Part shown: in pieces, positions 1-7,724 of the stretch
Layout: each line of letters starts with the position of its first letter
How positions within the stretch are numbered: position 1 is the stretch's first letter
Origin: Mollicutes bacterium
GTDB taxonomy: Bacteria; Bacillota_I; Bacilli_A; RF39; UBA660
Direction of reading: 5' to 3'
Length of the DNA stretch: 13,971 bases
Assembly: GCA_012513875.1 (NCBI GenBank)
Contig: JAAZBI010000005.1
Coordinates: 1 to 13,971 of the forward strand
Program-made: the position numbers and the translations under genes
The notes under the pieces: generated by a model
Database searches by the model: none
Seen by the model: only the letters and a program-made list of their open reading frames with translations
What the model was told of the DNA's origin: nothing

Positions 1-1458
1 AATACAAAAAATGCTTTTTATCTTGAATATACTGTTTATGATGCGGTTATTGTTCATGATGATTATGCAGAATTATATTGGCCCTTTATTGAAGATGGAT
101 TTACTGAATCAGTAGATGAAATAATCATTAAAGTTTTATTACCAGATAATTCTCAATTTTTAAGAACTTGGGCTCATGGACAAATTACTGGAGAAATCGA
201 TCCTAAAGGTGATCATGTTATAGCAAAGGTTTCGGATTATGCACCTAATACTCTTCTTGATGTTAGAGTTTTATTTGATAAAGATTTAGTTATTAATGCT
301 AAGAAAAAGAGCAACACAATTGTTTTAGATAAAATTGTTGCTATTGAAACTCAGTTAGCTGAAGAAACAAATAAACTAAGAGAAACAGCTCAAGAAGAAG
401 AAAAAAGGCTGGTATTTTTATTGGGATTTATTTGTATAATTAACATCGGTATTTTTGTTTTTACTTATATAAAAAAAGATCGAGAATTAAAACCTAAATT
501 TAATTTAGAATATTATCGAGAAATTAATCAAGAATACGGACCAGAAATTGTTGAATATTTATTTAAACATAATATTACAACCAATGCTTTATCCGGTTCA
601 ATTTTAAATATTATTTATAAAAAAGCTTTTGTTTTAGAAGAACAAAGAATCGAAAAGAAAAAAGAATATATTTTAAATTTAAATTCTGAAAACAAAGAGA
701 AACTATCATCTGAAGAAAAGTATATTTATGAGTGGTTCGAACGAGATTTTTCTGAAAACAATATTGTATCTTTCGAAAAAATAAAACAGGCTTCAAAAAG
801 TTTGAGTTCTGCTGAAGAATTTTCCAAAAATTATAGAGCTTGGGAAAAAATTGTTTTAAAAAATAGTAAAGATCAAAAGTTTTTTGTTGAGCAAAATGGA
901 TATAAGACTTTTATCACAGTATATGCTGTGATAGTTATAGTTTTTCTTTTACAATTGTTTGAAAAATTAGAAGGTAATTATGTTTTAATTGGAGCATTAA
1001 TATCTACAATTGTTCTCTTTATTTATGTTTGGTCTGTATCAAAAAAGACTGAAAGAGGAATCGAACATTATACGCAATGGAAAGCTTTTAAGAAATTCTT
1101 ATTAGATTTTGGTCGCTTTGATGAAAAAGAATTACCAGAGATAGTATTATGGGATTTATATTTAGTATATGCGACAGTTTTAGGAATAGCTGATAAAGTT
1201 AGTAAAAGTATGGAAATCAAAATTAAACAATTAAATGAAACAAACCCAGATTTAGGTAACGTATTAATAACTAATATGTATTTAAATACAATGTTTACTT
1301 CAAATTTATCAAAAACTATTTCAAACGTTAAGACTCAATCTGTAAGTAAGATAGCATCATCTCGCAGTTCATCTGGAGGAGGTTTCGGTGGAGGTTTCTC
1401 TGGCGGAGGCTTCGGTGGTGGCGGAGGCTTCGGTGGCGGCGGAGGAGGTCGTTTTTAA
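1..1458 (+). CDS. DUF2207 family membrane protein with Gly-rich C-terminus (5' end missing)
   Basis: The reading frame is open from the first base, so the N-terminus (probably a signal peptide) lies outside the window; 485 codons are visible. The first ~100 residues match the extracellular beta-rich DUF2207 domain, with AELYWPFIEDG followed by a LLPD and TWAHG pattern. A transmembrane segment follows at about visible residues 138-155 (VFLLGFICIINIGIFVF), then a cytoplasmic part with the family-typical NALSGSILNIIYKKAF stretch, then two more hydrophobic helices around residues 305-345. The protein ends in a Ser/Gly/Phe-rich tail (nt 1364-1455), common in this family. Function is unknown for the family; it is a predicted membrane protein. 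An internal ATG/TTG near 421 is not the start, because clear DUF2207 sequence lies upstream of it. The Gly-rich codons at the end also supply a perfect Shine-Dalgarno for the next gene, which overlaps the stop by one base. Confidence 0.85.
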   Translation, partial: NTKNAFYLEYTVYDAVIVHDDYAELYWPFIEDGFTESVDEIIIKVLLPDNSQFLRTWAHGQITGEIDPKGDHVIAKVSDYAPNTLLDVRVLFDKDLVINAKKKSNTIVLDKIVAIETQLAEETNKLRETAQEEEKRLVFLLGFICIINIGIFVFTYIKKDRELKPKFNLEYYREINQEYGPEIVEYLFKHNITTNALSGSILNIIYKKAFVLEEQRIEKKKEYILNLNSENKEKLSSEEKYIYEWFERDFSENNIVSFEKIKQASKSLSSAEEFSKNYRAWEKIVLKNSKDQKFFVEQNGYKTFITVYAVIVIVFLLQLFEKLEGNYVLIGALISTIVLFIYVWSVSKKTERGIEHYTQWKAFKKFLLDFGRFDEKELPEIVLWDLYLVYATVLGIADKVSKSMEIKIKQLNETNPDLGNVLITNMYLNTMFTSNLSKTISNVKTQSVSKIASSRSSSGGGFGGGFSGGGFGGGGGFGGGGGGRF

Positions 1459-1814
1459 CGAAAAAATTATTAGGCTTTACTCTTTTAATCGCTTTAATTG
1501 TTGTAGGAGTTCTTATTTATGATGAATATCAGAAAGCAAATGAATTTAGTGATATTCAACCTAAAGCAACTTATAAAGAATATAAAATTTATGATTTAGT
1601 AGAATCAAGATCATTAATGTGTGCTGAGGCAGTAGAAATATTAGGAGTAAGTGAAGGTTATTCATATTATTTACCTTGTATTAAAAGTGGTAAAATTATG
1701 TTTGTAAGTTCTCAAGAAAAAATAACTTTAATTGTTGCTTTAAACAATAAAATAATTACTCTTGAAGAATTATACGAATTAAAAATTGTCGAAAGGCAAT
1801 TAGGAGGTTTTTAA
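1458..1814 (+). CDS. Small membrane-anchored protein with apparent ACG start
   Basis: This 118-codon frame reads (ACG)-KKLLGFTLLIALIVVGVLIYDEYQ at its N-terminus: two lysines and one transmembrane or signal-anchor helix, followed by a ~90-residue, probably extracytoplasmic domain with two cysteines (MCAEAV, YLPCIK) and the ending VERQLGGF. No ATG, GTG or TTG precedes this helix in frame; the first ATG is at 1617, which would discard the helix and half the protein. The codon at 1458-1460 is ACG exactly where ATG would be expected: it overlaps the previous stop (TAACG in place of TAATG), is followed by AAAAAA, and lies about 9 nt behind GGAGGAGG at 1441-1448. Either ACG is used as a weak start, or the start was lost by a T-to-C change, or there is a sequencing error. 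The frame is otherwise intact. I do not recognise the family. It is probably translated with the DUF2207 gene. Confidence 0.6.
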   Translation, partial: TKKLLGFTLLIALIVVGVLIYDEYQKANEFSDIQPKATYKEYKIYDLVESRSLMCAEAVEILGVSEGYSYYLPCIKSGKIMFVSSQEKITLIVALNNKIITLEELYELKIVERQLGGF

Positions 1815-1841
1815 CAGATATATCTTATATCTGTTTTTTTT
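1813..1841 (+). terminator. Rho-independent terminator of the DUF2207 operon
   Basis: AACAGATATA at 1813-1822 pairs perfectly with TATATCTGTT at 1826-1835 around a 3-nt loop, followed by a run of T to 1841. The left arm includes the last two bases of the stop codon of the small membrane protein. Confidence 0.85.
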
Positions 1842-1849
1842 GTTATAAT
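1841..1849 (+). promoter_or_regulatory. Extended -10 promoter of polA
   Basis: TGT-TATAAT is an extended -10 (TGn plus a perfect TATAAT at 1844-1849) that begins at the last T of the preceding terminator. There is no room for a good -35 outside the hairpin. The expected start is near 1856, giving a very short leader with GGAAGTGA four bases before the polA ATG. Confidence 0.75.
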
Positions 1850-1867
1850 AAGAGAGGAAGTGATCAA

Positions 1868-4426
1868 ATGAAAAAAGTAATTTTAATCGATGGAAACAAT
1901 TTGTTATTTAGAAGTTATTATGCTACTGCTTATTCAGGTAACATGATGAAAAACTCTAAAGGCTTTCCAACTAATGCATTATATGGTTTTATTAATATGA
2001 TAAATAAAATAATTAACGAAGAAAAACCTAGTTATATAGCTGTAGCGTTAGATAAAGGTAAAACTTTTCGTCATGATGAATATAGTGAATATAAAGCTGG
2101 AAGAATTGAAGCGCCCGATGAATTAAAATCTCAAATAGGTGTTGCTAAAACATTGTTAGATTATTTAGGTATTAAGTATTTTGAAGCTGTAGGATATGAA
2201 GCTGATGATATAATTGGTACTTTTTCTCAAATGATTACTAATTCAAATGATTATGAAGGATTAATTGTCAGTAGTGATAAAGATTTATTACAATTAATTA
2301 GTAATAAAGTTATTGTTAAATTATTAAAAACTAAAGAATCTTTATTAATGGATAGAGCTACTTTTGAAAAAGAATATGGAATTTCTCCAATAAAAATAAT
2401 TGATTTAAAGAGTTTACAAGGAGATAGTTCTGATAATATTCCTGGAGTCAAAGGAATAGGAGAAAAAACAGCTTTAAAGTTATTGCAAGATTATCAAAGT
2501 TTAGAAAATATTTATGTTAATATTGAAGAAATAAAAGGTAAATTAAAGGATAAACTTTTAGATGGGAAAGAATCAGCTTTTATGTCTAAACAGTTAGCGA
2601 CTATTTATAAAGAAGTTCCTAATTTAGGAACAATTGAATCTTTAAAATATTTAGGTCCTAACGAAGAAAAATTATATAATTTATATGAAGAATTAGAATT
2701 TTATTCTTTTTTAAAAAAGAATAAAATAGTAAAATCATCAGATATTGATTATAAAACAATTGATGATTTATCTAATCTTCACGATCCCTCAGCTTTCTAT
2801 TTAGAAGTTGATAATAAGAATTATCATTTAGGTAAAATATTAGGTATGGGAATTTATAATGAGTCAGGCGGTTATTTTGTGTCTGCAGATAAGTTATCAA
2901 AGTCATCTAAATTTTTATCTGAAATTGAAAAATATACTTATGATTCAAAAAAATCTTTAGTAGTTTTAAGTGATAAAATAGATAACATTAAATTTGACAC
3001 TTTTTTAGCAGCTTATTTATTAAATTATAATATTAAAGATGATATTGCTTATTTAGCAAATCAATTGGGTTATAACATTCCTTTTTATGAGGATATATTA
3101 AACAAAGGTGATATTGATCAAAAGTTATTAGAAAAAAGTTGTGTTTTAAAAGCTAAATTTATTTATGAATCAAAACAAAGATTTGAAGAAGAAATGCAAC
3201 AAGAAGAATGTTATTCTTTATTTAAAGAGATAGAAATGCCTTTGAGTGTTGTTTTAGCAGATATGGAAAAAACTGGTATTAAGGTTGATAAAAACTTTTT
3301 ATTAGATATGCAAGAAGAGATTGCAATCAAAATTGAATTGTTAGAAAAAGATATTTACAATTTAGCAGGAGAAGTTTTTAACATTTCTTCACCAAAACAA
3401 TTAGGAGAGATTTTATTTAATAAATTAAAAATAATTTCTAAAGGAAAAGGTAGCAAAGCATTGTCGACTAGTCGTGATGTTTTGAAGAAAAATATCGATA
3501 ATCATCCAATCATACAAATGTTATTAGAACATCGCATGTTATCTAAAATAAAAGGAACTTATGTTATTGGGATGATCGATTATATTTTAGATGATGGAAA
3601 AATTCATACAATTTTTAATCAAACTTTAACGAGAACAGGAAGACTATCGTCTTCTGATCCGAATTTACAAAATATTCCAATTCGTTATGAGTATGGAAAA
3701 TTAATTAGAAAAGCATTTTTACCTTCGGTTGGTAATTTATTAATGAGTTCTGATTATTCTCAAATAGAGCTTCGTGTCTTTGCTCATATGTCTCAAGATT
3801 CTAATTTGATTAAAGCTTATCAAGATAATGAAGATATTCATGCTCAAACTGCAATGAAAATCTTCGATATTAAAGAAAACGAAGTTACTAGTACTATGCG
3901 TAGAAAAGCTAAGGCTGTTAACTTTGGAATCTTATATGGAATTAGCAGCTTTGGCTTATCAGAGGATTTAGATATTGATTTTAATGAAGCGAAGAAGTTT
4001 ATCAATAAGTATTTTGAAACTTTTCCTGGAGTTAAAAAATATATGGATCAATTAATTAAAGATGCGTATGCTGATGGATATGTTAAAACATTATTTAATC
4101 GTAAACGTATTATTGATGAATTAACTAATAAGAATTATCTGATTAGACAACAAGGAGAAAGAATAGCTTTAAATACACCAATTCAAGGAACTAGTGCTGA
4201 TATAATAAAAAAAGCTATGATTGAGATTTATAATGAATTGAAATCTAAAAAAATGAAGAGTAAAATGCTGTTACAAGTTCACGATGAGTTAGTTTTTGAT
4301 TGTGTGCCTGAAGAAGAAAAACAATTAAAAAAACTTGTCGAAGAAATTATGGAGAATACTTATCAATTAGATGTACCATTACAAGCTGTAACAGCTATTG
4401 GAAAAAATTGGTATCATGCTAAATAG
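1868..4426 (+). CDS. polA: DNA polymerase I
   Basis: Family A DNA polymerase of 852 aa that fills gaps and removes RNA primers in replication and repair. The N-terminal 5'-3' exonuclease (about residues 1-290) shows GYEADDIIGT (109-118), SSDKDLLQL (135-143) and the helix-hairpin-helix region GDSSDNIPGVKGIGEKTA (185-202). The middle part (about 300-440) is a degenerate 3'-5' exonuclease: where the proofreading domain has its DxE pair the sequence reads YLEVD (311-315), so proofreading is probably absent, as in many Gram-positive PolA proteins. The polymerase domain has motif A SDYSQIELR (628-636, Asp629), motif B RRKAKAVNFGILYG (678-691, with Phe in the O helix) and motif C QVHDELVFD (803-811). 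The start is set by GGAAGTGA four bases upstream of ATG. The gene is monocistronic: terminator plus promoter upstream, terminator downstream. Confidence 0.98.
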   Translation: MKKVILIDGNNLLFRSYYATAYSGNMMKNSKGFPTNALYGFINMINKIINEEKPSYIAVALDKGKTFRHDEYSEYKAGRIEAPDELKSQIGVAKTLLDYLGIKYFEAVGYEADDIIGTFSQMITNSNDYEGLIVSSDKDLLQLISNKVIVKLLKTKESLLMDRATFEKEYGISPIKIIDLKSLQGDSSDNIPGVKGIGEKTALKLLQDYQSLENIYVNIEEIKGKLKDKLLDGKESAFMSKQLATIYKEVPNLGTIESLKYLGPNEEKLYNLYEELEFYSFLKKNKIVKSSDIDYKTIDDLSNLHDPSAFYLEVDNKNYHLGKILGMGIYNESGGYFVSADKLSKSSKFLSEIEKYTYDSKKSLVVLSDKIDNIKFDTFLAAYLLNYNIKDDIAYLANQLGYNIPFYEDILNKGDIDQKLLEKSCVLKAKFIYESKQRFEEEMQQEECYSLFKEIEMPLSVVLADMEKTGIKVDKNFLLDMQEEIAIKIELLEKDIYNLAGEVFNISSPKQLGEILFNKLKIISKGKGSKALSTSRDVLKKNIDNHPIIQMLLEHRMLSKIKGTYVIGMIDYILDDGKIHTIFNQTLTRTGRLSSSDPNLQNIPIRYEYGKLIRKAFLPSVGNLLMSSDYSQIELRVFAHMSQDSNLIKAYQDNEDIHAQTAMKIFDIKENEVTSTMRRKAKAVNFGILYGISSFGLSEDLDIDFNEAKKFINKYFETFPGVKKYMDQLIKDAYADGYVKTLFNRKRIIDELTNKNYLIRQQGERIALNTPIQGTSADIIKKAMIEIYNELKSKKMKSKMLLQVHDELVFDCVPEEEKQLKKLVEEIMENTYQLDVPLQAVTAIGKNWYHAK

Positions 4427-4441
4427 TGTCAAACCATGTCA

Positions 4442-4473
4442 AAAGAAGTCTGTTTTGATTGCAGACTTCTTTA
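4442..4473 (+). terminator. Terminator of polA
   Basis: AAAGAAGTCTG at 4442-4452 pairs perfectly with CAGACTTCTTT at 4462-4472 (11 bp, 9-nt loop). The downstream T-tract is poor, so termination may be partial, allowing some read-through into rpoZ. Confidence 0.7.
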
Positions 4474-4509
4474 AAATACTTTAATCTTAAATTAGGAGAG
4501 TGATAACAT

Positions 4510-4704
4510 ATGCTTTTACCATCAATTGATAAATTATTAACAATTGTTGATTCAAAGTTTACTTTGGTAACGATTATATCAAGACGTTCAAGAGAAATAA
4601 CTAAAACGGGATACTCACAAATTAATCATAAAGATTTAAAGTCAGTAACCTCTTTAGGAAAAGCTTTGGAAGAAGTAGCTGAAGGCTTAATATTAGTAAA
4701 ATAG
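4510..4704 (+). CDS. rpoZ: DNA-directed RNA polymerase omega subunit
   Basis: A 64-aa protein matching bacterial omega, which binds the beta' C-terminus and helps assemble RNA polymerase. The N-terminus MLLPSIDKLL followed by VDSKFTLVTIISRRSREI is the conserved omega core (PSIDxLL...DSK/RF.LV...RAREI). The C-terminal part reads VTSLGKALEEVAEGLI, matching the family's K.V..ALEEIA.GKI. The usual length is 60-100 aa, so this is at the short end. The start is supported by TAGGAGAGTGA about 8 nt upstream of ATG. No clear promoter is visible between the polA hairpin and this gene. The usual gmk neighbour is not present; recX follows. Confidence 0.93.
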   Translation: MLLPSIDKLLTIVDSKFTLVTIISRRSREITKTGYSQINHKDLKSVTSLGKALEEVAEGLILVK

Positions 4705-4719
4705 TATTAAGCTTTTTTT
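4682..4719 (+). terminator. Terminator overlapping the 3' end of rpoZ
   Basis: GCTTAATA at 4685-4692 pairs with TATTAAGC at 4705-4712, extended by outer A/T and G-T pairs, and is followed by T's to 4719. The left arm lies within the last rpoZ codons and the stop codon lies in the loop. Confidence 0.75.
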
Positions 4720-4720
4720 G

Positions 4721-4729
4721 TGTTATAAT
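4721..4729 (+). promoter_or_regulatory. Extended -10 promoter of recX
   Basis: TGT-TATAAT, with TATAAT at 4724-4729, follows the rpoZ terminator T-tract by one base. The recX ribosome binding site GAGGTGA (4738-4744) lies four bases before its ATG. Confidence 0.72.
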
Positions 4730-4748
4730 ATGAAACAGAGGTGATTAA

Positions 4749-5504
4749 ATGAAAATTGAATCTTTTAAAAAGATGTCTAAAAATAAGTATAAATTAATTT
4801 TTTCAGATCAAAGTTTTTTAACTGTTTATGAAGATGTAATAGTTAAAAATAATTTGTTAATAAATAAAGATATTGATTTAGAAAAAATTAAAAAAGAAAA
4901 TAATGAAATAGATATTTATTATCAAGCTTTAAGTTATTTAAATAAAAAAATGCGTTCTACTTTTGAATTGAAAAAGTATTTAAATAAAAAAGATTATAAT
5001 TCTAAATTAATTACGGATACTATTAATAAATTAACCCAAGAAGGATATTTGAACGATTTAAAATATGCTCAAGCTTTTGTTAATGATCGAGTTAATTTAA
5101 GTAATGATGGCCCAGACAAAATAAAAAAAGATTTAGAGTCTCATCAAATTGATTTAAAAATAATAGAAGAAATTATAAGTCAAATTAAACCTCAAGATTT
5201 AGAGGAAAAAATTAACAGAATTATTTCTAAAAATTTAAAATTAAACAAAAAATACAATGGTCAAGTTTTAAAAATGAAAATTTTAAATAAGTTCATTAAT
5301 TTAGGCTATAATATGAATCAAGTTATTTCTTTGTTGGAAAATTATAATTTGAACGATCAGCTAGATATTCAAAAAGATTATGATAAATTATTTAAAAAAT
5401 ATCAATCTAAATATGATAATTATAAATTAAAAATGACTATCAAGCAAAAACTTTATCAAAAAGGTTATAATAGTCAAGATATAGAAAAAATAGAAAGGAA
5501 TTAA
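4749..5504 (+). CDS. recX: RecX family regulatory protein
   Basis: A 251-aa protein of the RecX family, which binds RecA filaments and modulates recombination. The long multi-repeat Gram-positive form is about 260 aa. Recognition rests on the helical repeats typical of the family: AQALSYLNKKMRSTFELKKYLNKKDYN-type sequence in the middle (about residues 55-85), then the diagnostic stretch QEGYLNDLKYAQAFVNDRVN (about 91-110), then further three-helix repeats to the C-terminus. The N-terminal ~45 residues resemble the beta-strand extension of Firmicutes RecX (KYKLIFSDQSFLTVYEDVIVK). No catalytic residues are expected. The start is fixed by GAGGTGA four bases upstream. The stop codon lies in the loop of a terminator shared with the convergent prsA. 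Confidence 0.88.
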   Translation: MKIESFKKMSKNKYKLIFSDQSFLTVYEDVIVKNNLLINKDIDLEKIKKENNEIDIYYQALSYLNKKMRSTFELKKYLNKKDYNSKLITDTINKLTQEGYLNDLKYAQAFVNDRVNLSNDGPDKIKKDLESHQIDLKIIEEIISQIKPQDLEEKINRIISKNLKLNKKYNGQVLKMKILNKFINLGYNMNQVISLLENYNLNDQLDIQKDYDKLFKKYQSKYDNYKLKMTIKQKLYQKGYNSQDIEKIERN

Positions 5505-5518
5505 TCCTTTCTATTTTT
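5486..5518. terminator. Bidirectional terminator between recX and prsA
   Basis: A perfect 14-bp stem: AAAAATAGAAAGGA at 5486-5499 with TCCTTTCTATTTTT at 5505-5518, loop ATTAA. It has T's downstream on both strands. The recX stop (5502-5504) ends in the loop and the prsA stop (5517-5519, minus) falls at the edge of the other arm, so one hairpin serves both genes. Confidence 0.88.
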
Positions 5519-6479
5519 AATTTAAACTTTTAATATATTGGTCATAAGCTTTTTTAAGTTCAGAATCTTGAATGTTTAATTTATATTCTTTTCTTAAATC
5601 AATTAAAGCTTTTGTTATATAATCAACTTCCTCTTGAGATTTTTCTTGAACTATATAATTAATAATTGATTCTTTTGAATCTTCTAAAGAAGCTTTTTCT
5701 TTAATATCAGTTACTATAATAATATGATAACCAAATTCCGATTTAACTGGTTCTTTAGAGTATTCTCCTTTTTTTAAATCATAAGCTCCTAAACGAAACG
5801 CTTCTGAATAATTAGCATCATTTTTATTAACCCAACCAATTACACCGCCATTAACAGCACTTCCTTGATCAGTCGAGTATTCTTTTGCTAGAGTACTAAA
5901 GTCTTCTTTAGCATCTAATTTTTTAATAATATCTTTAGCAGAATTAAAAGCTTTTTCTTCAGCTATTTGATAATCCTCATCACTCATATATTCAGATTCT
6001 TCTGGAGCAATTAAGATATGGCTTACATAATAATCTCCAACCGCTTTCTTTTCATAATAAGTATTTATTTCTTCATCTGTAATAATTTTCTTTAAATAAT
6101 CATTTTTAGCAAGTTCTCTTTGATATTGTAATCCTAAATAATCATGTAGTTCACTTTCTGTATTGATTCCTAAATAAGTTTGTATATAAGATTCGAACTC
6201 ATCACCTAATTGTTGTTTATAATAATTAACTTGAGAATCAACAACTGCTTTTATATCAGCTTTTGGATAAAGATCATTTAAAATTGAAGTATCAATTAAA
6301 TCTATCAATACATTTATAGCGTATTTCGATTTCAGTTCTTGATATAAATTATCAGCAGTAATCGTTCCGTTTTTAGTTTTGACAACTACTTCTTCACCAT
6401 TTTCTAATTTAGCAACTCCACAACCAGAAACTAATAAAATAATTAGTCCTAATCCAATTAATAATTTTTGTTTTTTCAT
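5517..6479 (-). CDS. prsA: PrsA-type foldase lipoprotein (parvulin peptidyl-prolyl isomerase)
   Basis: A 320-aa extracytoplasmic lipoprotein that assists folding of secreted proteins at the membrane-wall interface. Residues 1-19 form a lipoprotein signal peptide, MKKQKLLIGLGLIILLVSG, with lipobox LVSG-C and Cys20 as the lipidated residue. Residues ~30-145 are the helical SurA/PrsA N-domain. Residues ~150-260 form the parvulin (PPIC) domain, with YYVSHILI (150-157), FSTLAKEYSTDQGSA (194-208), GGVIGWVNK (211-219) and the ending EFGYHIIIV (248-256). A helical tail follows. The ribosome binding site AGGATGG lies 4 bases upstream of the ATG. It lies 40 bp downstream of the HIT gene on the same strand; hit and prsA are also near neighbours in Bacillus subtilis. 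Confidence 0.93.
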   Translation of the reverse strand: MKKQKLLIGLGLIILLVSGCGVAKLENGEEVVVKTKNGTITADNLYQELKSKYAINVLIDLIDTSILNDLYPKADIKAVVDSQVNYYKQQLGDEFESYIQTYLGINTESELHDYLGLQYQRELAKNDYLKKIITDEEINTYYEKKAVGDYYVSHILIAPEESEYMSDEDYQIAEEKAFNSAKDIIKKLDAKEDFSTLAKEYSTDQGSAVNGGVIGWVNKNDANYSEAFRLGAYDLKKGEYSKEPVKSEFGYHIIIVTDIKEKASLEDSKESIINYIVQEKSQEEVDYITKALIDLRKEYKLNIQDSELKKAYDQYIKSLN

Positions 6480-6505
6480 TTTACCATCCTCTTTCTTACA
6501 TTATA

Positions 6506-6514
6506 ATTATATCA
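6506..6514 (-). promoter_or_regulatory. Extended -10 promoter of prsA
   Basis: On the minus strand TGA-TATAAT (6514 down to 6506) is an extended -10, with a second overlapping TATAAT at 6505-6500. It lies about 26 bp upstream of the prsA start and forms one arm of a 32-bp near-palindrome. Confidence 0.65.
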
Positions 6515-6537
6515 TATTTTTAAAAATTTGATATAAT
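6506..6537. repeat. 32-bp AT-only near-palindrome between HIT gene and prsA
   Basis: ATTATATCA at 6506-6514 is the exact inverted complement of TGATATAAT at 6529-6537. The bases between are also symmetric except one pair, so 30 of 32 positions match their reverse complement. The centre falls on the HIT stop codon (6520-6522). Each arm contains an extended -10 sequence, one on each strand. It could act as the HIT terminator, as an operator over the prsA promoter, or simply reflect AT bias. Confidence 0.7.
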
Positions 6538-6879
6538 TTCATCTGGTTTTTTTATATCTTTTTTTGAATAATTAGGAATCAAGTGAACATGATAATGTTT
6601 AATATCTTGCGATAAACCATTATTTTGAGCAATTGATAATCCTTCAATATTTAATTTTTCTTTTAATAAAGAATAAATTTTTGGAACAATATTACTATAT
6701 ATATAAGTAATTGTTTCTCGATCGATATCAAAAGCATCTTGATAGTGTTTTTTAGTTATTACTAAACAATGACCAGTACTTTTAGGATTAATATCGAAGA
6801 CTACTTTTACGATATCATCTTCATAAATAGATAAAGAAGGAATTTCTCCTTTAATAATTTTACAAAATAAACAATGCAT
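6520..6879 (-). CDS. hit: HIT family protein (histidine triad nucleotide hydrolase)
   Basis: A 119-aa histidine-triad protein, a family that hydrolyses purine nucleoside phosphoramidates or dinucleoside polyphosphates. The diagnostic triad HYHVHLIP is at 95-102, with His97 the expected catalytic residue. CLFCKIIKGEIP (3-14) is the usual HINT N-terminus with the CxxC pair, FDINPKSTGHCLVITKKH (28-45) is the conserved middle, and NNG (86-88) precedes the triad. The length is normal for the branch, slightly short at the C-terminus. The start is set by GGAGG about 6 nt upstream of ATG. It is upstream of prsA on the same strand, and its last codons form part of a palindrome. The true substrate cannot be read from the sequence. 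Confidence 0.93.
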   Translation of the reverse strand: MHCLFCKIIKGEIPSLSIYEDDIVKVVFDINPKSTGHCLVITKKHYQDAFDIDRETITYIYSNIVPKIYSLLKEKLNIEGLSIAQNNGLSQDIKHYHVHLIPNYSKKDIKKPDEIISNF

Positions 6880-6896
6880 TTTTAACCTCCATTATT

Positions 6897-6905
6897 ATTT
6901 TATCA
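6897..6905 (-). promoter_or_regulatory. Putative extended -10 promoter of the HIT gene
   Basis: On the minus strand TGA-TAAAAT (6905 down to 6897) lies just upstream of the GGAGG ribosome binding site. It has 5 of 6 matches to TATAAT plus the extended TGn. No good -35 was seen. Confidence 0.5.
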
Positions 6906-6918
6906 TATTTTTCTATTG

Positions 6919-6947
6919 TTGAATAATCAAAAGAACAATGATAAAAT
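6919..6947 (+). promoter_or_regulatory. Promoter of the sufCDSU operon
   Basis: TTGAAT at 6919-6924 is separated by 17 bp from TAAAAT at 6942-6947, which is preceded by TGA (6939-6941). This is a sigma-A type promoter with an extended -10, the only one in the intergenic region facing sufC. It is divergent from the HIT promoter. Confidence 0.6.
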
Positions 6948-6971
6948 AATTAAAGAAATGAGATGAACAAA

Positions 6972-7724
6972 ATGTTAGAAATAAATAAAATTACTGTTCA
7001 AGTAGATGATAAACAATTATTGAAAGATTTTTCATTGAAAATAGATAAAGGTTCTATTCATGTCATAATGGGACCTAATGGAAGTGGTAAATCAACTTTA
7101 TCCAGAACTATTATGGGAGACCCTCGTTATCAATTGTTATCAGGTAAAATAATTTTTAATAATCAAGATTTACTTACATTAACTCCTGATCAAAGAGCTA
7201 GAGAAGGAATTTTTTTAGCGTTCCAAAATCCTTTAGAAATTACTGGTGTTTCTAATGCGGACTTTTTAAGAACTGCTTTAGGTATTAAACAATCTGGGAG
7301 TATTAATCTTTATGAATTTATCAAAAAAGCTGAAGAATATAGTTCGGATTTAAAAATAAAATCAGATCTTTTAAGTAGAGGATTAAACGTTGGATTTTCT
7401 GGAGGAGAAAAAAAGAAAAACGAAGTTTTACAATTAAAAATTTTAGAACCAAAGTTTTTAATTTTAGATGAAATTGATTCGGGGTTAGATATCGACAGTT
7501 TAAAATTAGTTTTTAAAAATATTAAAAATTATTTAAAGGATTATCCTGATACATCAGTTTTAATAATTACACATAATAATAAGATATTAAAATATTTAGT
7601 TCCTGATTACGTTCATATTATTAAAGCAGGTAAAATTGTTAGAACTGGAACTAGTGATTTAGGAGACTTATTAGAAACTGAAGGATATGAACAATTAGGT
7701 GATGAAGATGAAAATTTTAAGTAG
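6972..7724 (+). CDS. sufC: Fe-S cluster assembly ATPase SufC
   Basis: A 250-aa ABC-type ATPase of the SUF iron-sulfur assembly machine. It works in the cytosol with SufB and SufD; ATP binding drives conformational change of the SufBC2D scaffold. Visible motifs are Walker A GPNGSGKST, Q-loop AFQNP, the SufC-type signature FSGGEKKKNE, Walker B FLILDEIDSGLD and the switch His in ITHN. Two starts are possible. I prefer ATG 6972 (MLEINKI, the usual SufC N-terminus), which has GAGATGA five bases upstream, matching the GGTGA-type sites of this genome; ATG 6963 would add MNK. It is the first gene of the suf cluster and overlaps the start of sufD. Confidence 0.96.
   Translation: MLEINKITVQVDDKQLLKDFSLKIDKGSIHVIMGPNGSGKSTLSRTIMGDPRYQLLSGKIIFNNQDLLTLTPDQRAREGIFLAFQNPLEITGVSNADFLRTALGIKQSGSINLYEFIKKAEEYSSDLKIKSDLLSRGLNVGFSGGEKKKNEVLQLKILEPKFLILDEIDSGLDIDSLKLVFKNIKNYLKDYPDTSVLIITHNNKILKYLVPDYVHIIKAGKIVRTGTSDLGDLLETEGYEQLGDEDENFK

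Noticed and set aside
421..1458. Start of the DUF2207 gene at 421
   Set aside because: The frame is open to base 1 and the upstream 140 codons encode recognisable DUF2207 sequence.
1617..1814. Separate 65-aa protein starting at ATG 1617
   Set aside because: No ribosome binding site, and the same frame upstream encodes a membrane helix directly behind a strong Shine-Dalgarno.
1868..4426. Degenerate proofreading domain in PolA as an anomaly
   Set aside because: Loss of the 3'-5' exonuclease residues is common in Gram-positive PolA.
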